From Arthrobacter sp. B3I4 (lineage in GTDB: Bacteria > Actinomycetota > Actinomycetes > Actinomycetales > Micrococcaceae): 64,000 bases of DNA. Under the pieces are notes generated by a model. The model saw only the letters and a program-made list of their open reading frames with translations, was not told the DNA's origin and did not search any database. Shown one piece after another: positions 36,730-45,404 of the stretch. The stretch spans positions 930,001 to 994,000 of the forward strand of contig NZ_JAUSYK010000001.1 in NCBI RefSeq assembly GCF_030816855.1, given 5' to 3'. Positions within the stretch are counted from its first letter, which is position 1. Each line of letters begins with the position of its first letter. Both the position numbers and the translations under genes were made by a program.

Positions 36730-37596
36730 TTAGCGCGCGGCTTCGAGCTCTGCGAACGTAGCGTCATCGAGGACGACGCCCGCGGCGGCCAGGTTCTCTT
36801 CGAGGTGCCGGACGGAGCCGGTGCCCGGGATCGGCATCATCACTGGAGAGCGGCGCAACAGCCAGGCAAGGGCAACCTGGGAGGTGGTGGCTCCGAGGCG
36901 TGTGGCGGCCTCATCCAGCGGGCCGCCCGGGCGGGCCAGTTCGCCGGCGGAGATCGGTGCCCACGGGATGAAGCCGATGCCGTGCTCCTCGGCGTAGTTG
37001 AGCACATCCTCTGAACTCCGGTCGGTCAGGTTGTAGCGGTTCTGCACGGTGGAGACGGTGAAGAAGCGGCTTGCCTGCTCGAGTTCGGCGACGCTGACCT
37101 GTGAGAGCCCCAGCGCCTTGACTTTGCCTTCTTTTTGCAGGTCGCGGAGGACACTGAATTGCTCCTCCGGGTCCACCTTGGGATCGATCCGGTGCAGCTG
37201 CAGCAGGTCCAAGGAGTCGACCTTGAGTTTGCGCAGGCTCAATTCCGTCTGCTGACGCAGGTACTCGGCCCGGCCCAGCGGCACCCACTGATCCGGCCCG
37301 GTGCGGGTGAATCCCACCTTGGTGGCAATCTTCAGGCCGTCCCGGTACGGGTGGAGGGCCTCGGCCAGGATCTCTTCACTGACGTTCGGCCCGTAGGAAT
37401 CGGCGGTGTCGATGAAGTCGACGCCCAGCTCCATGGCGCGGCGGACGACGGCGATGGCTGTAGCCCGGTCCGCGGGCTCCCCCCAGACACCGTCCCCGAC
37501 GATCCGCATGGCGCCGAAGCCCAGGCGGTGGACCGTTCCAACGTCCTTGAGGTTAATTGTTGATGACTGACTGGTCTGTACATTTTCAGTGGTCAT
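36730..37596 (-). CDS. Aldo/keto reductase
   Basis: 288 aa from ATG (MTTENVQTSQSSTINL). TIM-barrel AKR with tetrad Asp-Tyr-Lys-His: DTADSYG (Asp, Tyr), IATKVGFTR (Lys), LLQLHRID (His). The C-terminal NADPH-binding loop is IPGTGSVRHLEENL. Cytoplasmic NADPH-dependent carbonyl reductase, substrate unknown. A GGAGGG element lies about 11 nt upstream. Divergent from the amidohydrolase region and probably co-transcribed with the following DJ-1/PfpI gene. Confidence 0.9.
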   Translation of the reverse strand: MTTENVQTSQSSTINLKDVGTVHRLGFGAMRIVGDGVWGEPADRATAIAVVRRAMELGVDFIDTADSYGPNVSEEILAEALHPYRDGLKIATKVGFTRTGPDQWVPLGRAEYLRQQTELSLRKLKVDSLDLLQLHRIDPKVDPEEQFSVLRDLQKEGKVKALGLSQVSVAELEQASRFFTVSTVQNRYNLTDRSSEDVLNYAEEHGIGFIPWAPISAGELARPGGPLDEAATRLGATTSQVALAWLLRRSPVMMPIPGTGSVRHLEENLAAAGVVLDDATFAELEAAR

Positions 37597-37725
37597 ACTT
37601 GCGCCAACCCTCCACCGGGCCGCCCTATTCCAACGCGCCGCGCGCAGGACCGGGAATCCTCGCCTATAAGCTGAGGCCGCCGGCACGCGAGGAAAGTGTT
37701 CCGGGAAAGGACTCGAAGGGGAGTT

Positions 37726-37791
37726 ATGAAGGTTGCCGCAATGCCGACAATGCCAACCGTGCGGTTCTGCCTCGACGGGGCGCGCGGGTGA
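37726..37791 (+). CDS. 21-aa upstream ORF coupled to the M20 amidohydrolase gene
   Basis: ATG at 37726 preceded by GAAGGGGAG (37715-37723), a much better ribosome binding site than the downstream gene has. It encodes MKVAAMPTMPTVRFCLDGARG, and its TGA overlaps the downstream GTG as GTGA (37788-37791). Likely a leader peptide providing translational coupling or regulation. No family recognised. Confidence 0.5.
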   Translation: MKVAAMPTMPTVRFCLDGARG

Positions 37792-39041
37792 GCGCGTCCC
37801 CGCTCAACATAAACGCGCCTCGGCTGGTAGCTGACCTCACGGCGCTCGGACGGATCGGACGGGTGGATTCCGGCGGAATCAGCCGCAGCTCGTTCTCGGC
37901 CGCGGACACCGAGGCCCGGGCCTGGTACCGGGCCCGCTGCGCTGACGCAGGCCTCTCTGTCAGGGAGGACGGGGTGGGCAACCTGATCGTGTCTTCGCCG
38001 AACGCTGCCGCTCAGATTGCGGAGCGGCCCGCTGTCTGGTCCGGCTCGCACCTGGACACCGTCCCTAATGGCGGCCAGTTCGACGGCGCCCTGGGCGCCC
38101 TCGCTGCCCTGGAGTGCCTCCGCCGGATCCACGAGGAGGGTATCGAGCTTGAGCGTCCGGTATGCAGCATCGTGTACACGGACGAGGAGGGCAATTTTGC
38201 CCACCTTCTGGGCTCCAGCGCCATGGCCAGAGGGTATTCGCGGGCCGAGCTCGAAGCCATGGTCGGCCGGGACGGAGACCGCTTCGTAGACACCTTCATC
38301 GCGGCCGGCGGTGACCTCACTGCGGCGACACGCACCAAGATTGATCCGGCAACCCTGCACTCGACAGTCGAACTGCACATCGAGCAGGGACCGACCCTGG
38401 AAGCTCTGGGCCACCAGATCGGTGTGGTGACCGGCATTGTCGGTCTTGGCGGCGGCGAAGTGACGTTCCGGGGCCGGGCGGATCACGCGGGCACGACCCC
38501 CATGAACCAGCGCAAGGATGCCATGGTGGCGGCCGGTGCCTTCGTCGCCGCCCTCCCAGAGCTGGCGCCGCAAACCAGCGATCGTTCCGTCATTACCTGC
38601 GGGATGGTCACCGTCAGTCCCGGAAGCGCCAACGTCATCCCGGACTCCGCCCGGGTCAGTGTGGATTTTCGAGACCCGGTCAGGGAGAACGTGGCGGCCC
38701 TCGAAGCGGCCATCCGCAACACTGCCCGTGACATCGCCGCGCGCTACGGCTTGGCAGTCACCGTCGACCTTGAGGACAGCATCCCCCCGGCGCCCCTCAA
38801 CAGTGGAATCCAGGACATTATTGCGTCCCGTGCAGAGGCCCGCGGGCTGTCGTCCTGGCCGATGCCGTCGGGAGCCGGTCACGACTCCCAGAACCTGGCG
38901 CCGCTCGTTCCTACGGGCATGATCTTTGTGCCCAGCATCGGCGGCCGTAGCCACTGCCCCGAGGAAGACACCTCCTGGGCAGATGTGGAAAACGGCGCCA
39001 ACGTCCTGCTCGACACGCTGATCCAGCTGGCGGGCGGCTGA
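37788..39041 (+). CDS. M20-family Zn amidohydrolase (allantoate / N-carbamoyl-amino acid hydrolase type)
   Basis: 417 aa from the GTG at 37788. The open frame extends upstream, but homology starts about 10 residues after this start. Metal-binding motifs of the AllC/HyuC group are visible: GSHLDTVPNGGQFDGALG (His, Asp), YTDEEGNF (Glu-Glu), LHIEQGPTLE (His), the dimerisation-domain motif RADHAGTTPM, and GAGHDSQNLA plus GGRSHCPEED near the end. It hydrolyses N-carbamoyl or ureido amide bonds. It lies 73 bp before a second amidohydrolase, so purine, hydantoin or carbamoyl compound use is plausible. Confidence 0.9.
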   Translation: MSASPLNINAPRLVADLTALGRIGRVDSGGISRSSFSAADTEARAWYRARCADAGLSVREDGVGNLIVSSPNAAAQIAERPAVWSGSHLDTVPNGGQFDGALGALAALECLRRIHEEGIELERPVCSIVYTDEEGNFAHLLGSSAMARGYSRAELEAMVGRDGDRFVDTFIAAGGDLTAATRTKIDPATLHSTVELHIEQGPTLEALGHQIGVVTGIVGLGGGEVTFRGRADHAGTTPMNQRKDAMVAAGAFVAALPELAPQTSDRSVITCGMVTVSPGSANVIPDSARVSVDFRDPVRENVAALEAAIRNTARDIAARYGLAVTVDLEDSIPPAPLNSGIQDIIASRAEARGLSSWPMPSGAGHDSQNLAPLVPTGMIFVPSIGGRSHCPEEDTSWADVENGANVLLDTLIQLAGG

Positions 39042-39114
39042 TTCCGTCCGGGCGGACCGCTTCCAGGTTTCACCGCACACACCATCGACATTGCAACGGT
39101 TCAGGAGCTAGCAC

Positions 39115-40320
39115 ATGGCAACAACAATCTTTCGCCGCGGGAACGTCTTCGACGGGACCGGGAGCATGCCCGTTCAGACCGACGTCGCCGTCAGCGGCGG
39201 CAGGATCACCGCCGTCGGCCCGGACCTCCACGGTGACGAGGAGGTGGACCTCGCCGGTTCCACCCTGCTCCCCGGCCTCATCGATTCGCATGTGCACCTG
39301 ACCATGAGCGATCTGGACACAATGAGGGGACTCGAGCGCCCCTTTTCGTATCCGTTCTACCAGGCGATCCACAACATGGCGGCGACCCTGGATTGCGGCA
39401 TCACCACCGTTAGGGACGCCGGCGGGACTGACCAAGGAATGCAGCTGGCAGTGGAAGACGGCCTCATCGAGGGCCCGCGGATGCAGATTGCCGTCAGCAT
39501 TCTCAGCCAGACCGGCGGCCACAGTGACGGCTGGATGCCCTCCGGCTTCGAGATCGGCCACCAGATCCCGCACCCGGGACGACCGTCCGGCATCGTTGAC
39601 GGGCCCGAAGAGATGCGCCGGAAGGTGCGGGAACTGGTGCGCGTTGGCGCCGAAGTCATCAAGGTATGTACCTCCGGCGGTGTTTTGTCGCCGCGGGACG
39701 ACCCGCGGCATGCCCACTTCCGGGATGACGAACTGGCAGCTCTGGTGGCGGAGGCAACGGCGGCCGGCCGCGGCGTGATGGCGCACGCGCAGAGTACTGA
39801 CGGAATTAAGAACGCGGTCCGGGCGGGTATCCGCTCCATCGAGCACGGGATCTACCTGGATGACGAGGCGATTTCTATGATGGTCGACGCCGGAACGTGG
39901 CTTGTGCCCACTCTTTCGGCGCCCCAGGCGGTGCTGAACGCCGTCGCGGGCGGCGCAAAGATTCCGGCGGAGTCGCTGCGCAAGGCCCGCGAAGTCATTG
40001 ACGCCCATGCTGACTCGTTCGCCCGGGCGGTGGAAGCCGGGGTCAAGGTGGCGATGGGCACCGATACCGGTGTGGGTCCGCACGGAGCCAACCTCGACGA
40101 ACTTCCGCTGATGGAAGCAGGCGGCATGACGCCGCAACAGGTGCTGGCGGCCTGCACGTCGTCGGCGGCGGACCTGCTCGGAATGGGGGAGGACCTCGGC
40201 ACCATCGCCCCTGGTAAGCGGGCCGACCTGGTCGTCATGTCCGGGGACCCCTTCGACCTGCGGGCTTTCAAGTCCAACATCTCCGCGGTCTACAAAGGCG
40301 GCGTCAAGATCCGCGGTTAG
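39115..40320 (+). CDS. Metal-dependent amidohydrolase (imidazolonepropionase / prolidase-like group)
   Basis: 401 aa, ribosome binding site AGGAG about 8 nt before the ATG. Amidohydrolase-superfamily TIM barrel: metal motif DSHVHL, carboxylated-Lys region [10 protein letters not shown], metal His in VMAHAQ and SIEHGIYLD, catalytic Asp in [11 protein letters not shown], and the terminal [18 protein letters not shown]. Closest in layout to Xaa-Arg/Xaa-Pro dipeptidase-type hydrolases (Sgx9260 group). Substrate unknown. Probably in one operon with the M20 enzyme. Confidence 0.88.
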   Translation: MATTIFRRGNVFDGTGSMPVQTDVAVSGGRITAVGPDLHGDEEVDLAGSTLLPGLIDSHVHLTMSDLDTMRGLERPFSYPFYQAIHNMAATLDCGITTVRDAGGTDQGMQLAVEDGLIEGPRMQIAVSILSQTGGHSDGWMPSGFEIGHQIPHPGRPSGIVDGPEEMRRKVRELVRVGAEVIKVCTSGGVLSPRDDPRHAHFRDDELAALVAEATAAGRGVMAHAQSTDGIKNAVRAGIRSIEHGIYLDDEAISMMVDAGTWLVPTLSAPQAVLNAVAGGAKIPAESLRKAREVIDAHADSFARAVEAGVKVAMGTDTGVGPHGANLDELPLMEAGGMTPQQVLAACTSSAADLLGMGEDLGTIAPGKRADLVVMSGDPFDLRAFKSNISAVYKGGVKIRG

Positions 40321-40329
40321 GGCACCGGG

Positions 40330-40357
40330 CCGGCTGGCAGCCCGTGGGACCAGCCGG
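40330..40357 (+). terminator. Terminator after the amidohydrolase gene
   Basis: CCGGCTGG (40330-40337) and CCAGCCGG (40350-40357) pair around a 12-nt loop, 10 bp after the stop codon. Confidence 0.6.
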
Positions 40358-40400
40358 GCCCCAGAAATAACCGGGCCGCCGTCGTCGTTGTCCATGGTGC

Positions 40401-40470
40401 GTCCGGAAATAGGCCGGACCTGCGATGACGAAGTGAACTGTGAATCCGACTCCGCCGTGACCGATCGGTC
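40401..40470 (+). promoter_or_regulatory. Two palindromes upstream of the luciferase-like monooxygenase
   Basis: GTCCGG-AAATAGG-CCGGAC (40401-40419) and a perfect 12-bp palindrome GACCGATCGGTC (40459-40470). Both lie in the 187-bp gap before the gene and are operator candidates. No regulator gene is adjacent. Confidence 0.45.
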
Positions 40471-40507
40471 CGAAGGTGTGGATTCTGCAACGAAAGGCCG
40501 CACCGAC

Positions 40508-41497
40508 GTGACTGTACCCCTCTCCATCCTTGACCTGGCAACCATCGCGAAGGGCCAGACGGCGGCAGAAAGCTTCGCCGGCAGTGTGGCCATGGCGCAG
40601 CGGGCCGAGGAGCTGGGTTACCGCCGTATCTGGTACGCCGAGCACCACAACATGTCCTCCATCGCGTCGTCCGCGACCAGCGTGCTGATCGCCCACATCG
40701 CGGCGCACACCAAGAGCATCCGCCTTGGTTCCGGCGGGGTCATGCTGCCAAACCACTCGCCGCTGACCATCGCCGAGCAGTTCGGCACCCTGGAAACCCT
40801 GCACCCTGGCCGGATCGACCTGGGTCTGGGGCGCGCGCCCGGCAGCGACCAGAGCACCATGCGGGCGCTGCGTCGCGACCCGATGAGTGCGGACAGCTTC
40901 CCCCAGGATGTACTCGAACTTCAGGGCTACCTGACCGGCCCCACCCGCATCCCGGGCGTGGAAGCCACCCCCGGCAAGGGCACCAACGTGCCGCTCTACA
41001 TCCTCGGCTCGTCGCTGTTTGGCGCGAAGCTGGCCGCCCAGCTCGGGCTGCCCTACGCGTTCGCTTCGCACTTCGCGCCGAACGCGCTGCAGGACGCTGT
41101 GGCCATTTACCGCCGCGATTTCCGGCCCTCTGAGCAGCTGGAGGCCCCGCACGTGATCGCCGGCGTCAATGTGATCGCCGCGGATTCGGCGTCCGATGCG
41201 CAGGAAATGTTCCAGGCCACCAAGCGTGCACGGGTGTCGCTGTTCTTTGGCAACGGCCGGGTCTTCAGCGACGACGAGGCAGACATGATCCTGGATTCCC
41301 CGCAGGGCCAGCACATGGCGCAGATGATGAAGTACTCCGCCGTCGGCACCCCGGACGCAGTGCTGGAATACCTCGATGGGTTCACCCGCCACGCCGACGC
41401 CGACGAACTGATCGTTGCGCACCAGAGCCCGGGGGTGGATGACCGGCTGCGCTCCGTGGAGCTCCTCGCCGAGGCCGCCGGACTGGTCCGCGTCTAA
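40508..41497 (+). CDS. Luciferase-like flavin monooxygenase (LLM class)
   Basis: 329 aa with GTG at 40508 and AAAGG 9 nt upstream. Family signatures: [44 protein letters not shown] (N-terminal strand/helix with EHHNM), [42 protein letters not shown]. It is of the MsnO8/alkanal-monooxygenase-like type, using reduced FMN supplied by another protein. Substrate unknown. Convergent with the nuclease lipoprotein gene (24-bp gap). Confidence 0.9.
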   Translation: MTVPLSILDLATIAKGQTAAESFAGSVAMAQRAEELGYRRIWYAEHHNMSSIASSATSVLIAHIAAHTKSIRLGSGGVMLPNHSPLTIAEQFGTLETLHPGRIDLGLGRAPGSDQSTMRALRRDPMSADSFPQDVLELQGYLTGPTRIPGVEATPGKGTNVPLYILGSSLFGAKLAAQLGLPYAFASHFAPNALQDAVAIYRRDFRPSEQLEAPHVIAGVNVIAADSASDAQEMFQATKRARVSLFFGNGRVFSDDEADMILDSPQGQHMAQMMKYSAVGTPDAVLEYLDGFTRHADADELIVAHQSPGVDDRLRSVELLAEAAGLVRV

Positions 41498-41521
41498 GCA
41501 GGCACTCCAGCGGGCAGGCGG

Positions 41522-42637
41522 CTACTCGCAGGCCACCCCGTCGCCGTCGCGGTCGAGTTTGCTGCTGTACCCGGGCTGGCCGCGCCGGATGGGCGCTGCG
41601 CCCGCGGCCCGCACCGCCGCGCAGTTCGCGTAAAACACGGCAGCGGGTGCGGGGACAGCGGGAACGGGAGCCGGCGCCGGAGCGACCTGGGCCGGCGGGG
41701 CGGCCGCCGGCGGCGCGGCTGGCGCGGGCTGGGCCGGAGCTGGCGCCGGCGCAGCCGCCGGGGGTTGTTCGTTGGTCGGGGCCAAGGCATCCCGGCAGTC
41801 GGCCAGGACCCTCGCCATGGCGTCGTGCTCCGCTTGGGTCACCCAGAGCGCGTAGCTGGCCTTGACCGAAATCTGGCGGGCCACGTAGGCGCAGCGGTAG
41901 GACTTGTTCGGCGGCAACCAGGTGGCGGCGTCGCCGTCGCTCTTTTGCATATTGGCCGGGCCGTCCACGGCCAGGAGGTTGAGCGGGTCGTTCGCGAAGG
42001 CGAGACGCTGCGCGGGGCTGAGCTGCTGCGCACCCTTCTGCCAGGCGTCGCTGAGGGCCACGACGTGGTCGATCTGCACCGCGGTGCTCGTGCTGTTGCC
42101 GCGGACGAAGTTGATCAGCTTCGCGGTGTAGGGGTCATTCAGTGCGCCGGAGAGCACCACGCAGTCACGCGTGCCCGCCTTGAGGGCGACCGCCGTCAGG
42201 TCGCGGCGCAGCGTGTCGTTCCGGGTGTCGCAGCCGTTGCGGTCCACGTCGGCCCACGCCTGCCCGAACTGGTCCCGGGAGTAACCGGTCTTGGGCGCGC
42301 GGCCTTTTACCGCCAAGGTGGCCAGAACGTCCAGGGCTTTGCTTGCGTAAGCCGGTTGCTGATGCGGGGCGGAGGCTCCGCCCGGTGCGACGGCGGGGGC
42401 GGTTTCCGGGTCCAGCGGGGCGCCGGCCTCGCCGGAAGGCGTTGGCGTCGGCGTCGGGGAAGCGGTGGCGGACGGCGTGGCGGAGGCGCTCGAGGGAACG
42501 GTAACGGCCTGCGGCTCTGCTGCGGCGGGTGCGGGGCCGGCGCACGCGGTGGACGAAACGAGCAGCAACCCGGCTAGACCAGAGACAACCCAGTCGACTG
42601 TCCTTTTGCTAACCCTGCGCGTATTGACTTTTCCCAC
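41522..42637 (-). CDS. Secreted lipoprotein with HNH (GmrSD/DUF1524) nuclease and excalibur domains
   Basis: 371 aa from the GTG at 42637 (GGGGGA 5 nt upstream). N-terminal signal with lipobox LVSSTAC-A, then a Pro/Ser/Thr-rich linker (about 45-95). The nuclease core at about 110-290 includes DHVVALSDAW, the His-containing HNH strand, and NDPLNLLAVDGPANMQKSDGDAATWLPP. An Ala/Pro linker is followed by a C-terminal excalibur Ca-binding motif DRDGDGVACE. Expected on the outer face of the membrane as a DNase, not as an intracellular restriction enzyme. Confidence 0.9.
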   Translation of the reverse strand: MGKVNTRRVSKRTVDWVVSGLAGLLLVSSTACAGPAPAAAEPQAVTVPSSASATPSATASPTPTPTPSGEAGAPLDPETAPAVAPGGASAPHQQPAYASKALDVLATLAVKGRAPKTGYSRDQFGQAWADVDRNGCDTRNDTLRRDLTAVALKAGTRDCVVLSGALNDPYTAKLINFVRGNSTSTAVQIDHVVALSDAWQKGAQQLSPAQRLAFANDPLNLLAVDGPANMQKSDGDAATWLPPNKSYRCAYVARQISVKASYALWVTQAEHDAMARVLADCRDALAPTNEQPPAAAPAPAPAQPAPAAPPAAAPPAQVAPAPAPVPAVPAPAAVFYANCAAVRAAGAAPIRRGQPGYSSKLDRDGDGVACE

Positions 42638-42765
42638 AACGTTCCCCCGGTACCTGCATGCCATGTGGCCGCTTGGCCGTTCACAGCTTACCGGCCGATA
42701 CCCGGGAGTACGGCCAGTGCCGCGCCGGGCTGCCAGGGACGGCCAGGACGGTGGTGTTGAGGTGC

Positions 42766-43692
42766 TCAGGTGAGCAGCAGTGCCACGCTGATCATGGCAG
42801 GGACGGCCACCACGGTGGTGATGAGGACGGTGTCCTTGGCGACTGTTAGACCGGTCCGGTACCGGTTCGCCACCACGAAGACGTTCTGCGCGGTGGGCAG
42901 CGAGGAGGTGACCACAGCGGCAAACAGGGCCTGCTCCCGCATTCCGAGGGCGAAACTGGCGAAGAGGAAGGCCAACAGCGGGTGCACGATCAGCTTGAAG
43001 CCACTGGCCAGCAGGGTGTCGGCCCTACGGCCGGCAGAGGCCTGCAGCGGTCGGGAACCGTTTAGGCTCATGCCGAAGGACAGCAGCATCGCCGGTATTG
43101 CAGCGCCGCCGATGAGATGAATCGGTTGCAGGACAAGTTCGGGAACCTGCCAACCAGTCCCGGCCACGAGCAGACCCAGTCCCGACCCGACGATCATGGG
43201 ATTTCGGACAATCATCAAGAGGAAGCTCAGCGGGGTGGTCCGATGGGCGCTGGTCGTGGCATCCAGGACCATCAGGAACAGGGGTGTGAAGAAGGCCAGC
43301 TGGAAGATCAACAGTGGGGCCACATAACTGGCGTCACCAAGGACAAAGACCGCGATCGGAATGCCGAGGTTGGCAGAGTTGGCCAGGGAAGCGCTCATCG
43401 AGGACACCAAGGCCTCTGGCAGCGGACGCTTGAGCAGGAACCGCACAATGCCGAAGTACAGAGACGCCGTCACAATCGCACCCACCGCTGTCACCAGCAG
43501 TGGCGCGGCGAAGACATCATTCAGCCTGGCTTTGCTGAGCGTCTCGAACAGGAGAGCCGGGCTCGCGACAAAGAACGTCAAGGCGCTGAGGACGGAGCGG
43601 GCATTCTCGCCCAGAATGTTGCGTCGACCGACAAACATGCCGACCAGAATGATGCACCAGACGACGAAGAAGCCGGCCAGGACGCCTAGCAC
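42766..43692 (-). CDS. AEC-family (auxin efflux carrier-like) membrane transporter
   Basis: 308 aa if the GTG at 43692 is used; the frame is open to a TTG at 43746, so the start is uncertain. About ten membrane helices. AEC-type half-motifs: SLANSANLGIPIAVFVLGDASY in the first half and SLPTAQNVFVVANRY in the second. AEC proteins export organic acids or small metabolites. Monocistronic; the gene downstream on the same strand is the nuclease lipoprotein. Confidence 0.85.
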   Translation of the reverse strand: MLGVLAGFFVVWCIILVGMFVGRRNILGENARSVLSALTFFVASPALLFETLSKARLNDVFAAPLLVTAVGAIVTASLYFGIVRFLLKRPLPEALVSSMSASLANSANLGIPIAVFVLGDASYVAPLLIFQLAFFTPLFLMVLDATTSAHRTTPLSFLLMIVRNPMIVGSGLGLLVAGTGWQVPELVLQPIHLIGGAAIPAMLLSFGMSLNGSRPLQASAGRRADTLLASGFKLIVHPLLAFLFASFALGMREQALFAAVVTSSLPTAQNVFVVANRYRTGLTVAKDTVLITTVVAVPAMISVALLLT

Positions 43693-43722
43693 GCGGCAGT
43701 CCGGGGCGTAGTGGGCGTAGCA

Positions 43723-43742
43723 GGGACGGCGTTCACCGTCCC
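43723..43742 (-). promoter_or_regulatory. Inverted repeat at the 5' end of the AEC transporter gene
   Basis: GGGACGG (43723-43729), 6 nt, CCGTCCC (43736-43742). Lies just upstream of the likely start and next to an AT-rich GATTAT element, so operator or leader hairpin. Confidence 0.4.
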
Positions 43743-43779
43743 ACAATAATCAGATTTAGACGCCAGTTAGGCCATGGCG

Positions 43780-43806
43780 CGTTCCGGTGACGTCGCGACC
43801 GGAACG
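43780..43806 (-). terminator. Terminator of panD
   Basis: CGTTCCGGT (43780-43788) and ACCGGAACG (43798-43806), perfect 9-bp stem, between the panD stop and the AEC gene. Confidence 0.6.
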
Positions 43807-43856
43807 TCCGACGTCGGCGTCGGCGCCTGGAGCCGCCGGGGAGGGAACCGGCGCTG

Positions 43857-44285
43857 CTAGTTCAAGGCGGCGTTGTTCAGGGCGTGCGGCGGGCGCAGCA
43901 GCCCGGCCGTGTGGCCTTCCGCGGGATCGTTGCCGATCTGCACCACCTTGTTGTCCTTGTCCACATGGACCACCTTCGGGGTGAAGGTCTTCGCCTCCTC
44001 CGTGGTCATCTGGGCGTAGGTAATCAGGATGACGAGGTCGTTTTCGTGCATCAGATGCGCGGCAGCGCCGTTGATGCCGATGACTCCGGAGCCGCGCTCG
44101 CCCGCGATGGTGTACGTCTCGAGGCGGGCGCCGTTGGTGACGTCGACGATTGCGACGAGTTCACCGGGGAGGATGTCGGCGGCCTCGAGCAGGTCCAGGT
44201 CCACGGTGACCGAGCCGACATAGTGAAGATCCGCGTGGGTGACTGTGGCGCGGTGGATTTTGGACTTGAACATGGTTCGATTCAT
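43857..44285 (-). CDS. panD: Aspartate 1-decarboxylase
   Basis: 142 aa from ATG at 44285 ([29 protein letters not shown]), GGGAG 4 nt upstream. Converts L-aspartate to beta-alanine for pantothenate/CoA synthesis. The proenzyme self-cleaves between Gly24 and Ser25 (YVGS-VTVD) to form the pyruvoyl group. [17 protein letters not shown] is the conserved core; Tyr57-equivalent residues lie in [12 protein letters not shown]. Cys/His at position 17 is His here, as in many PanD. Standard length. It follows the LysR gene by 68 bp on the same strand. Confidence 0.96.
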   Translation of the reverse strand: MNRTMFKSKIHRATVTHADLHYVGSVTVDLDLLEAADILPGELVAIVDVTNGARLETYTIAGERGSGVIGINGAAAHLMHENDLVILITYAQMTTEEAKTFTPKVVHVDKDNKVVQIGNDPAEGHTAGLLRPPHALNNAALN

Positions 44286-44353
44286 AACGCTCCCAGTGTA
44301 ACGCCGGCGCGGCGCCGGTGCTGTGACGGCGAACACTCAGGCCTGCGGGCGGG

Positions 44354-45262
44354 TTATGCGGCCGGTGCGATGGATGCGGCGGTCTCGGCAAGGATCTCCC
44401 GGGCTGCGAGGATGGCCGGGCGCTGCGAGCTGGAACGGCGCACGGACGTGAAGACCGTGCGGTGGGGGTTGCCCGGAAGGTCGATCAGCCGGGCGGAGGT
44501 GCCCCTGCCGGTCCAGACCAGGTCCGGCATCAGCGCCACCGCATTGCCGGATTCGATCAACCGGATTTGCGCCTGCAGGTCGGCCGTCTCGAAGCGGACG
44601 TCGGGTTCGAAGCCCGCGCTCCGGCAGGCCTGCTCGGCCCAGTGCCGCGACGCCGCACCCCGGGGCTCCATCACCCAGGACATCCCCGCGGTGTCGCTGA
44701 GTGAGGTGACGTCGGGGCGGCCCGGGGCTGCCGGCGGCACCGCCAGCCGGATCGCGTCTCCGGTCAGCCGGATTCGGTCCAGCTCGGCGTAGCGGGGCGC
44801 TGCATGGCCGGGATACTGCTCGGCGATGACCAGGTCGAAGTCCCGCGCCCACGTCTCGTGCAGGGCTGTTTCAGGTTCCCGTTGGATCATTTCGATCCGG
44901 ACCTCGGGGTAGCTTGCGGACATCCGCGTCAGGGCATCGGGCATCAGGGCCAGCGCCGCTGACTGGAACACCGCGACCCGGACGGTCCCCGTCACTGTCG
45001 TCAGTGACGCCGCGAGGTCGGCCTCGGCTTGTTCCAGGGTCTCCAGCAGCTGGGAAGTGTGCGCCACCAGCACCTCGGCCTGGGGCGTGAGCTGGACCCG
45101 GCGGCCTGTCTTGCGGAGGAGTTCGACGCCGGCTTCCTTCTCCAGCAGCGCCAGCTGCTGGGAGACCGAGGACGGGCTGTACTGCAGCGCTTCCGCGACT
45201 TCCGCGAGCGTGCCGCGGATCTTCAGTTCACGCAGCAGGCGCAGCCGCCGGATGTCGAGCAT
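44354..45262 (-). CDS. LysR-family regulator, divergent from the amino acid permease
   Basis: 302 aa, ribosome binding site AAAGGA 6-7 nt before the ATG. N-terminal winged HTH (LRLLRELKIRGTLAEVAEALQYSPSSVSQQLALLEKEAGVELLRKTGRRVQLT), then a LysR substrate-binding domain from about residue 90. It is divergent from the permease, and the shared intergenic region contains CTAAT...ATTAG, a T-N11-A type dyad. The same promoter layout is present before putA, so I infer it controls proline or related amino acid use. Confidence 0.9.
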   Translation of the reverse strand: MLDIRRLRLLRELKIRGTLAEVAEALQYSPSSVSQQLALLEKEAGVELLRKTGRRVQLTPQAEVLVAHTSQLLETLEQAEADLAASLTTVTGTVRVAVFQSAALALMPDALTRMSASYPEVRIEMIQREPETALHETWARDFDLVIAEQYPGHAAPRYAELDRIRLTGDAIRLAVPPAAPGRPDVTSLSDTAGMSWVMEPRGAASRHWAEQACRSAGFEPDVRFETADLQAQIRLIESGNAVALMPDLVWTGRGTSARLIDLPGNPHRTVFTSVRRSSSQRPAILAAREILAETAASIAPAA

Positions 45263-45280
45263 CGCTGTTCCTTTGTGAAC

Positions 45281-45339
45281 GCTAATGGTTATTGATTAGG
45301 AGAATTCACTTTATCTAATGGAATCTGGCTTGCATACTG
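45281..45339 (+). promoter_or_regulatory. Permease promoter/operator, matching the putA promoter
   Basis: Contains CTAAT (45282-45286) and ATTAG (45295-45299) as an 18-bp dyad, CTTTATCT (45309-45316), and GCATACTG (45332-45339) with a CATACT -10. Ungapped alignment to 46991-47049 gives 39 of 59 identical bases, concentrated in the same three blocks. It also lies within the LysR promoter region, which fits autoregulation. Confidence 0.7.
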
Positions 45340-45404
45340 TTGTAGCTGAGTAATCCCCATCACAGGGCGGATTGATGGGCACCACCCCTACGCAGGAGAC
45401 CCTG

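Noticed and set aside
41522..42637. GmrSD-type restriction system
   Set aside because: Only the HNH (DUF1524) part is present, with a lipoprotein signal and excalibur tail; no GmrS/ParB-like domain, so not an intracellular restriction enzyme.
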